DNA of 64,000 nucleotides. Source: Dromaius novaehollandiae (lineage: Eukaryota; Chordata; Aves; Casuariiformes; Dromaiidae). The notes under the pieces are model-generated. The model was not told where the DNA came from. It did not search any database and worked only from the letters and a program-made list of their open reading frames with translations. The DNA is taken from NCBI RefSeq assembly GCF_036370855.1, contig NC_088113.1, forward strand, positions 16,822,501 to 16,886,500, given 5' to 3'. How positions within the stretch are numbered: the stretch's first letter is position 1; each line of letters starts with the position of its first letter. Below are positions 49,001-62,317 of this stretch, in pieces. A program made the translations under genes and the position numbers.

Positions 49001-51129
49001 CCCTTGTTCAATATAAACTGGGTGCCATTAAGTCATCAGTACTTAACAACACACTGCTGGAAACCTATATAGACAACATTTAGCAGTGTAAAAGCCACTT
49101 CCCAGTTTAAATCAAAGCTAATACCTCTATATCACAGTTATCATTGCCTGACAACTCATAGAATTGTAGCAAAACTGTATCAGACACCAGTAACAAGCTT
49201 CAGTTGCTCACATCAGCTTGACTTTCCAGGAACCTAATGGAAAAACTAAACTGTAGTTTGTTTGATAAGTTAACTGATAGGCCAGGTGTGAAAGTGGGTG
49301 GCCACAGCTGTTTTGTACAAAGTTGCGATGGAAACGGATTTTATAAATGTTGCACACAGGGATGGTGCAGAAGGAGAGATGATACCAACATTTTTGAATG
49401 TAGTATCAGTAAAAATAAAGATGAAATCAGCAGGCATAGTTTCATTCAAGAGCAATATATATGAAGACAGTATGATTTTTTTCACAGAATGGCTTAATGA
49501 AAAATGTGGATTTTCAAAAGGATTCAATTGTTCCATGCTCTATGCATCAAAATTAGTATGAGCTGAATTAGACCAGCATTAACTGCATTTAAGACTGCCA
49601 CTACAGCAGCTGGACATGCCTCAAAGCTAAGCATATCAAAAAGCAGCTAAGCAAAAGTATGTTAACTTTGCAGCGTACTTGTTGGTGATGAGAATGTTTT
49701 CCATGCATTCCAAATATAGTCTAGTAACAGTGCAACAAAAATTCTTGAATCATTCACAATCTACAATAAAACCAGAAAAAAATTACTTGTCATATTACCT
49801 GTCCACAGAAATTATTTCAAATCCCATTTTACACTGAGGAGTAAACCACTGGTGCAAACAAATGAGCTCTCAACAAACCCTTAAGTAGTTTCCCCATTGG
49901 CTTGTAGCCTAATGCTTCTGGTTATGAATCTGCAAGCTATGAGGGTAGAGGAAGAAGGACATGAATTCTCTAATCTCCTCCTACAGAAAAGCTCCTGCGG
50001 TATTGGAAGGCCTGTTCCTCTCACTATTTACTGCATGTTTTTTGAAATGGAAAGGTGGACCAAAGGTATCGTAAGGAGAATGGGATGAAAGAGCAGGGGG
50101 AAAGAGCTGAAACCTGGCTATCATATAACATACATCTTTTTTACAAGGCATTTGGTAGCATCTTTTTGTGATGAAGCAAAACAGTTGTGTTGTTGCGGGG
50201 GGAGAAATCCCTTTAGAGAATATCCAGGTTCTGATGTTTTATGCAAACCTGATTATACTGCCTGACATTATTGATGTTGACAGTAATGGTAAAGAGAATT
50301 TGGGGAGATTAAGTGTACAGGGGTATTGCCTGTAATTTTTAATAATCCTCTTCTCTTAGCTTCTGAAGAAAAGGAACATGATTGTTGTGGATGTATTAAT
50401 GGAATCTGCCTGTCAAAATAACGAAATTGAAAAAGCTTTTATTGGGTATGTATATCATAGAAATGTTAGCATTATATACGTCCCTTGTGCCAAATGTATT
50501 TCCACAGCAATAAACGGAGAAGCATCAATAGGAATACAGTATATAATGATGCTTAAAAACCCCACATACATTGACACTGGTATAAAACTGACCAGTCAAT
50601 GAACCACACTCCACCAAATAAGTTGTAACACTTCCTAACAACATTTCGTATTTACTTTTTCTTTGTTTTAAATACTATTCTAATAGGAAATTACTAATAA
50701 GTCAGGAATGCAGATTCTAAGCCTCTGCTGTCAGATGCAGAGTTACAGTACCCCGTCCCTCCTCTTAGCAAGCTTGATCATGTGAGGTATTACACATTCT
50801 GCAGCTTTTCAGACTGAAACTGAGATTCTCCATGTTAGATTGGCTGATCAGATACAAGACAAATATAAGATGAAATCCAACCAAATAACTGCTAAGCACT
50901 GTAGCCAGAAAAGCATACAACAAGCATCATAATGCAGAAAGTATGTGGGAGTTATAGTGGACCATAAATTATGTGAGAGTCAGTAAGGTCATGCTATGAC
51001 AGAAAAATACAAAATAAATGCTATTTTGTTAAAATACAGGTGGTAATTATTTCTCTCCAACCAGCACTAATGCTTCAGCTGAAGTGTATTATCTCTGGAT
51101 CTGAAATTCATGCTTTAGGATAGCTGTTG
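46001..51129. other. Intergenic DNA, possible conserved non-coding patches
   Basis: No gene supported. Two stretches look less random than their surroundings: 46134-46340, an open plus-strand frame, and 48590-48780, a unique AT-rich stretch with two TAATTA homeodomain-type cores at 48624-48629 and 48708-48713. Conservation cannot be judged from one sequence. Confidence 0.35.
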
Positions 51130-51139
51130 ATAAAATGAA

Positions 51140-51450
51140 GAGAAAACAGAGGAGAGCGACAAAAATGGCAGGAGATGATGACAAAAGACGGATTGGTTTA
51201 CTGAAGAAAAGACTGAAGGAGAGATGAGGACGATAATAGTTTTTAAATATGTTGCCACTGAATTGTTCTTTCTGTCTATGGAGACTAGAACAAGAAGTAT
51301 ATCATTTCACTTTTATCAAGGGAAAATGATAATGGTCAGTTTTTCTCATGTTAGCATGGAAACAGATTACTTATGGATAGCGTGGAATCATCATCCTTGA
51401 AGAATTTTAAAAAGACATTTGAAGAGAAAGGATAAGATGACAGCTTCCCA
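51140..51450 (+). mobile_element. Ancient CR1/L3-type LINE fragment
   Basis: The forward-orientation 3' part of a CR1-like element is recognisable from ordered blocks. These are GGAGAGCGACAAAAATGG, then AAAAGACTGAAGGAGAGATG, then TTTTTAAATATGT, then TCTATGGAGACTAGAACAAG, and finally GTGGAATCATCATCCTTGAA followed by TTTTAAAAAGACATTTGAAG. It is strongly diverged and lacks coding capacity. The block order resembles old amniote L3/CR1 families more than young avian CR1. Confidence 0.65.
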
Positions 51451-52639
51451 AACCGTGTTACTCACCTGTGATCTGCAAGGCCATTGCAAATGGTGTGAAG
51501 GAACTATGAAAGCACAGAGCAAAGATGACTTTTTGAGGTCCTTTAGCTCAAAGATTATTTTTAATGGAAGTGGACTTCATGTTGCTAGCGTGGTAACACA
51601 GGCTGAATAAATGTTAGGAAACAGGAATTGTTGTTAGGCAGGGAATTGGCAGTGGTGGTTTTATTTTTGACTTTTCTAATGGATTTTTGTGAATAGCGTC
51701 TCCACTATTCTCTATGTTCTTTAAGGTGCACACATATAAACCAGATCACCTATCCGCAGAGAATCTGCATCTCTGAAGAGGATCACGTCAGTGTTAAACA
51801 GCATGCAAGCATGATACTGCCACCCTCACTGCGGAGTTTATGTTCTGGTTAGGGATCCTATGACCAGGAAATTCTAGACAATGCAGGAAGACCAGTAACA
51901 GTCAGGTTAGTGAGTCCATGTATTCAGTCTTGGTAAGGTAGGAGATACTTTTTTCCCTCAGTAAACTCTCCTGAGGAAATAAAATCAAAAGTTTGTGCTG
52001 CAGCTGTAAATAAACAAGTCAAATAGTGCAGTAAAGCTGCAGAAGGGGTATTGGGTGTGCATACAGAAAGGGAGAGGTAACGTCTCTTTCACGGCGTATC
52101 AGGCAGCCCAAGGCTGCTTGCAACAAGAACCTGTGTGAAGCACTCAGTCATGCTTGCAGGTGGACTTGTTCAGAGACTCATTTATTTTTCTCTCCAACCA
52201 AGAATGATTAATTTCTGTCTCTTAAAATGTAAAACAGCTGCTGCTCATCTTTGTTAATCACGTGATGGCAGAGATCAGGGCCTGCGGTCTCTGCGGGCCG
52301 GGCTGTGAATGTGCTCCTGCCAGCGCGTGGCAGTAGTCCTGCCGAATCCCAGCGAGTGTGAAAGTCACTGCAATGGCAGCGTCATGCTTGACTGACGCCG
52401 GCTTCCAAGGAGGAGCCGATGCGCAGGCAAGTCCTAAAGCTTCCCATTCAATTAGCGAACACTCCTGCTGCTGGCAACGGGCAAGAGCTACAGCTGGTAC
52501 CAAAGAGCTAAGCTCACACGTCCCTTTGCCATCCCTACGTGTCTACAGTGATTTGCTCCTGTGTAGGTGCGTGTATTTTAGCAGTGCCTAAAATACTTGA
52601 AACAGTAATTCTGCCTCAGCCTGACTTCAGCTGCTGGCA
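51451..52639. other. Intergenic DNA
   Basis: No supported feature. Composition becomes GC-richer from about 52.25 kb towards the CpG island that follows. Confidence 0.4.
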
Positions 52640-52870
52640 GCCATTAGGCTGTTTGTCTCACCTTTGTCGAGCTGGCGTTGCTGGGAGCAGCCCCACCGGC
52701 GCGACGGTGACTGACAGGGCGCGGAGCCGCGCGAGGCGCTAATTGGGCGAGGCGGGAGCGGCGGCCGCGGCCGGCTGGGCGCTCCCGGCAGAGGTGAGCA
52801 GTCCTGCACAGCTGCCCAGGCGAGGGCAGGGGCGAGGTGTGCGCGTGAAGAGGCGAAGGAAATGCCTGTG
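52640..52870 (+). promoter_or_regulatory. Small CpG island with a possible first exon
   Basis: A short CpG-dense stretch far from any recognised coding gene. It contains an inverted CCAAT core (ATTGG at 52742-52746) next to GGCGAGGCGGGAG, a GC-box-like run. About 45 bp further on is CGGCAGAG followed by GTGAGC, a strong plus-strand splice donor at 52794. This is the layout of a TATA-less promoter with a short non-coding first exon. No downstream coding exon was identified, so a long non-coding RNA or a distal alternative promoter is the likeliest reading. Confidence 0.45.
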
Positions 52871-55800
52871 CGGATTTGTAGCCCCGGGCAGTAGCACAAG
52901 CCTGTGTTAGCAAGTCAGCTCTTTGCCCTGGAAGGAAATGATGTGACTGACTATTCTTTCAGGCTACAAAATGAGAATTGCTGTGGTGTCTAGAAGCATG
53001 AGAGAGCTCTTTGCAGGCCCTGTCATCTGGAACATGCTACCTTCCTTTCCATCCTGGGCGCTGTCACATTTGTCATAGCGTGGCTCAGCTCTTACCAGAA
53101 AACCTATCCACGGACCGCTCATTCCTGCAGTTACCGCGCATGGAATACGCGCCTTCTCCCTCTGGAGACAGTACTGTTCAGATCCCTCCGGCAATTACAG
53201 CAGCTGCTTACAAAGGACCAAGATGGTACCTCTTGGTCCAGCTGCTTCAATAAACAGCCGAACGCTTCGTTGCTGTGAAGAGGGCAAATGCACAGAAACA
53301 GAGTAAAACACCACCAGCACCGAGACCAAGGCTTGGAGAACCCCTGCACCACCTCGTTTTAAACACAAGCTGAAATGCTAGCCTTGATCCCCAGCCTGGC
53401 TCCGCGTACACGTTAACGCCTCTCCCTCTTCCCCCGGGAAGCATGGGCAGGCAGCTCGCCCTCGCCGTGGGAAGCAAGGGATGTACGGCGCAGCAGAAAG
53501 GCGCTCAGTCTCCAGCACTCACAACCCGACCTCTTCTGTGCAGACAAGCTTTCCTTCCATATTACCATCCCAGTTTCTGTATTCACTTCAGATAGTAAAT
53601 GTCTTGCAGCAGATATTGCACCTCTGTATTTGCTAACAAGGTAGCATGACAGGTACCTAAAGTGAACCATAAGACAAAGGTTTTTAAATAAGTATTTGGC
53701 CTGATTTTCAGTGCATAGGAATGTGTATTTCCCTTTATTAGTAATATTTTTACATGCATATTTGTCAGCTGATGATCTGGCATGGTATCTATAATAATTC
53801 AAGTGACAATTTAAAGACTTCTGAATTCCCAGTGGCTCCCCAGTTTTATAAAGCTCGAACTGACATTAGCTAGGGTACTCAGTAACAGGACGTAGACAAG
53901 GTGTTTGTGGCCTGGTGTTTGCATTCAGAGCAGTACTCCCTAAATGACCTGAAGGCTTAAATGTTCCTGTAAATAATTGGTGTTTAGACAAAGAAATAAG
54001 ATATTTGGCCTTGCCAGTCTGATTTCAAACACCTCGTCCTGGCTGAAAAACACGAAGGGCAGAAATTCTATAGACTGTGTTTGTGGCTGAGGATGAGGGA
54101 GTAGCAGAGAGAACAGAAGAAAGCAAAAACACAGCATGCTTCTGGTCGGGGAAAAGATCAAAGGTAAAGGCAGTGCAACGGCTCTGGGAAATCTCTGCAG
54201 GAGCAGCATTTCATGCAGACAGCTGCTGGGTGCCGTCTGCTGCTCTCTGTGTTTGTATGGTCTCTGCCAAGGGGATTTTTGGGGAAAATTTACCAAAAAA
54301 AAGTGAGAGTTGCTGATATAGCATACAACAAAATGGAAAGTTTTATTTTTTTATTTACACCAAGCTTTTCTTTTGTAGGGATCATGTTTTCCTATGTGTT
54401 CATGTAGCACCTAGCACAACGGACTGTGAGCACTAGCAGAACCTTGGAGTGTGACTGCAGTATAAGTGAGTAATGACTGATCACATTTTTTTTTTTTAAG
54501 TGATTCTTAAACCGAAACAAATGCCTTTCAAAATGGCCTCAAACGATCTTTAGGCTCTTGATGGTTTACAAGGGGGAGAAACTGCAAACACTAGCTAGAT
54601 TCTCTGGCTTTTCACAGAACATGACTAGACTTTTTGTAGGTATCTTTCTTCCAACGAAAGAGAAGTATCTCTGGAAACTATTACTAACTTCTGACATCGT
54701 GTGAAATATTTGACCTATATGGCTTGCAATCAAAGTGGCAAAACTGATGTTTTACACTTTCAGTATGCCTAATTTATCCTACCATTGAAATACATAATGC
54801 AGAAGTATAAATGGTTAACAAGAAATGCCCTTTTAATAGCTGTTTATCAGTGTACTGTCTGTGATTATTGCACAGTATGTAAAAAAAGATGTGAGATCTG
54901 GGAGCTATAAATTTTCTTAGCTCCTGGACGAAAGAGAGACACCAAAATACGGATGCAATGCATGAATACAAAGGCTGTTTTAAATTATAAAACAAAAGCT
55001 GGCCAAACAACCAAACCTTCCTTTCATCTTCTTGACAGGCCAGCTCAAGATGTAAATACCTGGAGTGAGTAATACTTCCTTAAAGTGACAGCACTGGGCC
55101 ATCACTCACTTGTGAAAGCCACACAAACCGTAACTTTGGCTGCAAGAGGAGATGGGAGCACTGCAGTTCTGCTGGATGCACTGCAGCAAAATGTTATGTG
55201 GAGTGCAGAAGAATGGATCCTCAAAGCAGCATTAAGAGGAGTTTCAAGTCTTCAGGTTTGCTGTCACTAGGTGTGGATGATGTCTAAATCCACCCAGCAG
55301 ACATGAGATACTAGTGGTCTCTTTGGCCAATAAACCTAATGACATGAGGATTATGCTATTAAAAGGTGACATAGAAAGGGAAAAATGTATCTTAATTAAA
55401 ATATGAATGGTCTTTAATGCAGTGTATTATGGTCCAGGAGGAGGCATGAAATAGTATTTTGTTAATATAATTGGTTGTAAAATGCACCCAAAAATCCTAT
55501 CTACGGCTGGCTGCCATTAGGACCTATTTGATCACAGATTATTCAGCACTACTCTTTCAGTAGTGATTAAAGTCCCTCAAGCTGGTCTTTGTTAGAAAGC
55601 AGTAATGCAGAATTTATCTATTTAAATTTCTTTATTCTGCCTCTTCAAGGGTAGGACTTTCCTGGACATATGGTATCCAAGGATCCCACACCAGGGAAAT
55701 ATCAAGGTCTGATGTGTATTTTATACTATGCCTTTCAAAGCAGCAGAACAGACCCAGAGCAGAGGAAGACTCCCTTAAACGACTTGCATGAGCAAAGGTT

Positions 55801-57540
55801 AGTCAGGGCCTAGAGGAACCCTTTAAAAAAGAGCGGTGCTCGGACTGTTCTACTGCAGGATTTGGCTCTAGCTGCCCCACTGGCTCTATCTCATTAAGCA
55901 AACACTTATCCAGATTCAGGTTAGCCAGCTGATGCAGACATCAGAAGGCTGAAAGGTGTTTGCATGCCAGATAGGTTTCTTATACACAATTCTGTCATCT
56001 TAATAGATAGTTATTTTGCTATTTTTTTCCTTTGAGAGGAATGTTATAGCTCTGTTGCAGCAATCATAGGAGAATTACATAAACAGCCATCTACAAAACA
56101 GTCAGACCCTGAGTATCTTTTATTCTGTTTGCCCAGATTGGGCACAGCCCCTCTGTACGCCACGCTTCCAGTGCCTATAGCACCTGCCTTCCAACTTCAG
56201 TGAATGCGCTCGTCATGCTCCTTTGCCAGCCTTGTGCTCCCATTCGTCTTGCACGTTTTGGACTTCTTACCAGAGCAGACTAAGCAGAACAGCTGCCTCT
56301 ACAGAAATCAGATTGATGCACATGATTACATGGACTGTTAACTTTGGTTTAAAAAAAATTATTTACCTGCCAACACTCACAGACACCTTCACAAACCACT
56401 TGCTGATGACACTTCTGTTCACCTTGGAAAGGACGTGAAATGAAGAGCACAGTGTGGTGTTCTTAATAGACTGCCTAGGATTTACCGCAGAGCTCGTACT
56501 GTGTGACTCCCGTCATGTCCAACAAATGCAACTTTTTGAAGAAACTAGAAAGATTTACTCAGCAAATAAAGTCTATGCGATTGTATTCCTAAAGAAGTTA
56601 CATATCTTAATTTTATGGTGCTTCTATCAATTCCATGTACAAAATAGAGAAAATTTAAACAAGGTGGCAGTGCAAAAGGACTTATGAGACAAGTTTTCCA
56701 TACTTTGTGCAATTGCTTAAAAAGAACAGTTTTGGCAACTAATTTTGCTGGGAAACTTCATATTTTTATTTCTTTATGGTCTGCCAGCGCACATCTGTGT
56801 AAGTGGACAAAAACTCTGTCAGAAAATTCAGCACTGAAATAAGCTTAGCTGAAAGCTGAAATGATCCAGTTTCACTGGGGAAAGTATCCAGAAGTCTGCA
56901 AATCTACTGAATTACTCTTAACCAAGACAGCACCCACTAATAATTCTGCCCAGCTTTGGTAGTGTTTCCTGACTGGGACTATATATCTGATAGCTTCCCC
57001 ATGCTCTCCAGACCTCTTGCCTAATCTTAAGGGCTTTCTGTGGACTTCATTACTGCTGCCAATCCCAAGTGTCACAAATTCCATGAGGAACCAAAAAATA
57101 ATGAGCTTTAAAAAATGAATTTCAGCCTCTGGTTTCTTAACTGTATGGATCATATTCTCAAACTTTCAGTGAAACGGTGAAGACTAGAATTTTTCTTCTC
57201 AGTGAACGCTGATAAATCCCCCTCATTCACGTGACTCCTGGGGCTAAGGATAAAAAAAAATGACGAGACAGTCACAGTGAGACTTGGTAACCCTGACTGT
57301 TCTTTTGAGGTGGAAGTGCAATTACTCAGTTGAATTCATTTTGCATAAATAAATAAATACACGTAAATTAACAGACGTAAGCCAACAGAGAGGACTACAT
57401 CAGTGACTACCTCACAAACTTTGCTCTACCAAGTAACTTAACACAAGTATCCAAAGACACGACACTCTAAGATGGGAGCTATACGTAGAACCATGCAGCT
57501 GCAGTCAAACACTCTGAAAAGGTGGAAGAGATGCTTTCCA
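52871..57540. other. Intergenic DNA
   Basis: No coding exon or repeat could be supported. Moderately GC-rich to about 53.5 kb, then AT-rich. If the 52.7-kb island starts a transcript, later exons could lie here unseen. Confidence 0.35.
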
Positions 57541-57635
57541 AATGCATTCCATTTTTAGCACTATTTTATTGTTGATCTTATAAGGAACAGTTTTATTTAG
57601 GGAAACATAGCGATATTCTAAAAATGGAATGCATT
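57541..57635. repeat. Inverted repeat with 18-nt perfect arms
   Basis: Arms at 57541-57558 and 57618-57635 are exact reverse complements (AATGCATTCCATTTTTAG and its complement), separated by 59 nt. Similarity does not extend beyond the arms, so it is not an obvious transposon or microRNA hairpin. Confidence 0.85.
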
Positions 57636-60600
57636 CATTTGCTATTTCAGATAAAACGTGCCAGATTGGAAGATAAAGCCCTAGCATCTCTCTAAGAGGA
57701 AAACAAACAAGTAATTCTTTTGTCTTTTGAGGAGAACACTGTTTCTTTGTCATAAAGAGATTGAGCTCTGTGGGTCTTTTTAATCCCCATGAAGAATTTT
57801 GCAAATATTTGCAAGATGTCAAAAATAATTAGACAAAAGCAGTTTCACCATCCCTGGTATAAATAGTACATACATTGTAGAGATCAAAGGACTTCATTTC
57901 CTTTCTTGTAAATCTAAAAAAAAGTTCCTTTGAAGAAAAAATAGGAAACAATGGTAAAGAAAAAAAGAATGTAATATATTTATCTATTAAAGTAACTGAT
58001 TCTAGTAAAACTATGTCAAAATAGGTCTGGATTAAAGACAGTTATCTCAAACATAATGAAGTGCTGAGCTCCTGCAGCTTTACCGCATCTGGCGAGAGTT
58101 GCTGATTCTTAGCAAATATTTAGAATCGCTCAAGATTTGTCCATTGCTGCTTTTGTTCAGGGTTAATAACATACAGCATACTTTAAAATGATGCTTGCCC
58201 TCACAAAATATTTCAAGGACTGACAGAAACAATTAAAATTGCACTTCTTTCCAAAAATTTTTTCCTGTTCTGGTTACAAGCAATATCTACTTCAAATGAA
58301 ATTGAAAAAGTGGAAACTATTGATTGTGCCTGTCAGCTGGCATCACTGTCCCTTTGACAGCACTTTGTGTCCAGCCTCTTTCGTGTTGCCACTGCACAGT
58401 CAGCCAGAGTCCCTCCATCTGGGCAGGTCTTTGCACAGCATCACATGAGATAACCACATTTTAAACAAACAGCATTATATTGTTTATTATTGTTTAGCTA
58501 GGTATGTACCATTAAAAAAAGACAAAAAAAGCCCAAGAGTAGGTAAGGTTTCTGAAATCCTTTTTATGCTCCTGTTTTTGACTCTCCAGCTCACTCTTTC
58601 CCTTCCTGATCTATCAGTTTGCTGTTGCTGACAGTACATTTCATCAACCCCATCATTATCCTGCAGACAGGACATTTCAGTCCTGTTTTCATAAACTAAG
58701 AAACTGAATGAGACCATGCAAAGAAAGGATTAAAAAATATTCACTTCAGACAAAAGAAAATTAATATGAAAAGAGAAAACATTAGCATAGCATCTCTGTC
58801 TGTTAGGGCATTTTGGCTACTTGCATGTGTTGCTTTCAGTGCACACATCAAGCAAAGAGAAAACCCACGGTTCTGTCTCGCCTCGATCCATGTTCATATT
58901 TGTGGAAATCAAATGGAAGTAGTCCTCTGCTTAAAGTTAAGCTAGGTACATATCTAAATGTTTGCAGGAACTAGACCTCAAACTGGAAAGAATAAGCAGC
59001 TCTTCCTACAGCACATTCAAGCTCTCAGCCAGGCGACTTTTGTGTAACAATCTTCACTATCAAAAATATCTTGTTATAAGGCATTGAACTGCAATGTCTT
59101 TCTAGCTTCTCTTGCTGCCACTAGCACTTCGATATTCACGGTCAGCATTGTGTATTTTTTTCCTCTCCTAGATATGGACGAACTATGACAGTTTTTAGCA
59201 CAACATAATCTCTCATAGTCGGAGTACTTTGAAGATGTAAAATGCAATTTAATTGCCAAGTATTACTACAGAATAGAGAAGCCTCCCGGCGCCTACAGCA
59301 CAGTATGCTAATACAGACACCACCCATCTAAGCAATGTTAATCATACACACATCTCTCAACTCTGCTTCAGCACATGGGTGGAGATACGTCAGGATAGTA
59401 ATTCATTACTACATCTGCTGCACTTATTTCCTATTAACTCACCTATCACAGCAACCTCATCAAGACAGACAGATCAGAATCAAAATATCCACTGTTTCAC
59501 TTATAAGTGTCAATAACAAATGAAGGACCTTTCAAAAGCTGTCGCTCTTTGAGTAGCAGGGATCTAATGTTTCTACTTTTACAATATAAGAAAAGATAAC
59601 AAGTGAAAGGTGGAAGAGAAATAGCAAATAAAAAATACATAGATCTCTAAAACCTTAATAAAAGAGGACAGAAAAGACAATCCTCACTTTATAGGACAGG
59701 TAACTAAGGCACGAGATGGACAGATACATGACAAACCACAAGGACCCCAAGGCTCTGGCTCATCTTAACCATGGAGGCTTGAACACGTCCACAATGTGGG
59801 CAGGACGCTTTACTGGATTTATAATTACGCCTTGGCATTCTGGCTAATGGGTGCTCTCAAATCACTAAAATTCAAGTGCTATTTGGAATATTATGGCTTA
59901 GTCAATGCCATCACTTAGTGCCACATCAAATAGAAAGGTAAATTCAGGACTTTTTCCAGGCTTATTTTGGTGGCATTTATATTTTCTTCTCATCTCTACC
60001 ACCCATAACTTTTCCTCACTGTTTAATTATGCCTCATTTTTAAACCCCACTCACAAATAATCCAGGTTCCAGGTGACTCCATTGTAAGATAAAAATATTT
60101 ACAAGTTCACTATTCTAAATCAGAAGTAAGTACATTATACAGAAAAAAGGTGAAACTTTTAAAGAATAAACTATACCTGTCTGTATAGTTGTCCTACCTA
60201 TTTTCTGATGCGTCCAATACTGCTTTTTTTTTGCCCTAAATATTCATGTACCTGAAACCTTCAAATACATTTTACTGCACTTTGCTCATCATGCTTGCTT
60301 GCATAACTGTGGTATGAGGCTGTGTTTTAACTCCAGCTGGAAAGCACCCGCTTCGCCATCCAAAGCCCACCTAGCTCAGTACTCTGCTCCTCCCGGCGGA
60401 CAATAACGGATGACCGAGGAAGAGTGTAAGAACACGGCAAGACGAAGGGACTTTCCTGGTGTACTCTTCCAGCTTTCAACAAGGCGATATCTAGACCCTT
60501 CTTCCGTCACACTCAGCTGAAATTGGCCAATGGGCTTAAAAGTTGCTGGGGGTCAGGAGCAGCTGTTACCCAGACACAAGGCAGTTTCATAAACTCCATT

Positions 60601-62262
60601 TCCTTAGGAAAGCCTCACTAAACATGCAATTTTAGTAATGGAGGGAAATAATAACTTATTCTGCAAGAAGGGGAAAAAAGTGATACTTTGCAGAAACTGT
60701 TTGTTACAAAGTATTTGCCCAGTGCTAGTATTAGGTACTAGTTATATTCTAACTGTAATTTGAAAAAAAAAAAAGAAAGTCAACTTAATGACCTAATAGT
60801 ATCTAAAGAAGACAAGTGGATTAAACAAAAAGCAGTCATACTGGGCAGGATGTGCAACTACTTAGCAACATTTACAAACATTTACAGAAAACTCTCACCA
60901 GATGCACGTACCCTCATTTTGAGTCTATTCATTTTGCCACGCCAGGTTATGCCTCGTGCTGCTCTCCTGGATGTGAGTTTGGCTCAAGCATGACTGAGGA
61001 GTAGTGCAATAATAGTAACGGTCATGACTCCCACTGCCCTTAGCTCTGGTCTCTTAATTTATCTTTACTTGGTGAATCTTTGAATAGTCATGTAGACATT
61101 GATTTCCTATCTTTGAACACTATGAAAGCTATAATTGTTGGTATTCTCTGTCCTCCATTTTTCCTGTTCGTTTTACTAACAATTTTCCCCCTACCATTTT
61201 AAGTGAAATCCCATTGCCATTTATGAACGACATTTAATGCTGAACGGAGGATGCGACCTTGCACCCATGCAGTCAAGGGCTGGCTCCTATCGCATAAATA
61301 CTACGAGTTTGCACTGTGGGTCAGCAGGTAGCTGGTGCTATCCAGCAGCAAAGGGACAATATTGCAGCTGTGTCATAAATTGTTCCACTTCTCCTCCTGG
61401 GGAAAAAGTAATCTGTGTCAGTGCTTTAGCTAGGAAAAGTTCCTCTTCCGTCCCTCCTCCTCTCCAGCTGGCTATTAGGTCCTCTAAGCACAGCCAAGTA
61501 CCCAATCTATCCTTTGGATACTAAGCAGGGTATTGCCCTGTACTTCTTTTTAAACAATCAAGATTGTGTTTTGTTTGAAACTTTACATTATTTGCTTAAA
61601 TTATATGAAAACTGCTGATTGCAAAAGCTTTCTTACCATTTCTCTCAGTGGAGTGGAGGTTAGCATGACAAGTGACTGAGGGTTTTTTCAAATCACTATT
61701 TTGCTAATTTCAACATCTGACAAAAAATTTTTCTTCTAAATATGTTTTTATTAGAAGAAACACTTCCCCCCCCCAATAAACTGACTGACTCTAATTATGC
61801 TTTTCGTACTAATGAGACACTTTTCTAGGTGTTCATCCTGCTGGCACTATTCTGCACATTAGGCAGAAATAGCTTGGCAGCTGCGTCTCATAGTGGCAGA
61901 TCTGGATCCGTTATTCTTTTTTTCCTTTTGTGTATTCATAGTACCCCAGACCTATAATGATGGATCAATCCCTACAATGATCCAGCTGAAAGCCACACAG
62001 ATTTGCTCATTTTAGTTACTATGCAGTCAGACTGTACTGTATAGAAACATATGGCAGGACATTTGAAAGCAGAGCTGTCATTTTAAAATAATCACAGTGG
62101 CTCTCTTTTACATAAAATCATGAGAAATTGAGCTGATGAGCAGATGCCTTATTAAGCTCTTACCAACCACCTGTAGCCTGGGTAGGTATCACAAAAAAAT
62201 CACTAGAGGTTTATAAACTGCTTTTTGAAGTCACTCTAAATTAATAACTAACAGCTCGGATA
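57636..62262. other. Intergenic DNA
   Basis: No supported gene. An NFI/CCAAT-like palindrome ATTGGCCAAT lies near 60523-60532 in a locally GC-richer patch (60330-60560). Otherwise AT-rich. Confidence 0.35.
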
Positions 62263-62317
62263 CCCCTCCCCTCCCCTCCCCTCCCCTCCCCTCCCCTCCC
62301 TTCCCTTCCCTTCCCTT
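62263..62317. repeat. (CCCCT)n then (CCCTT)n pentanucleotide repeat
   Basis: About seven CCCCT units pass into about four CCCTT units. The minus strand therefore carries many GGG/GGGG runs one or two bases apart and could form G-quadruplexes. Confidence 0.95.

Noticed and set aside
53011-53802. Open frames on both strands just after the 52.7-kb island
   Set aside because: No start context, splice connection or family resemblance; the two strands overlap each other.
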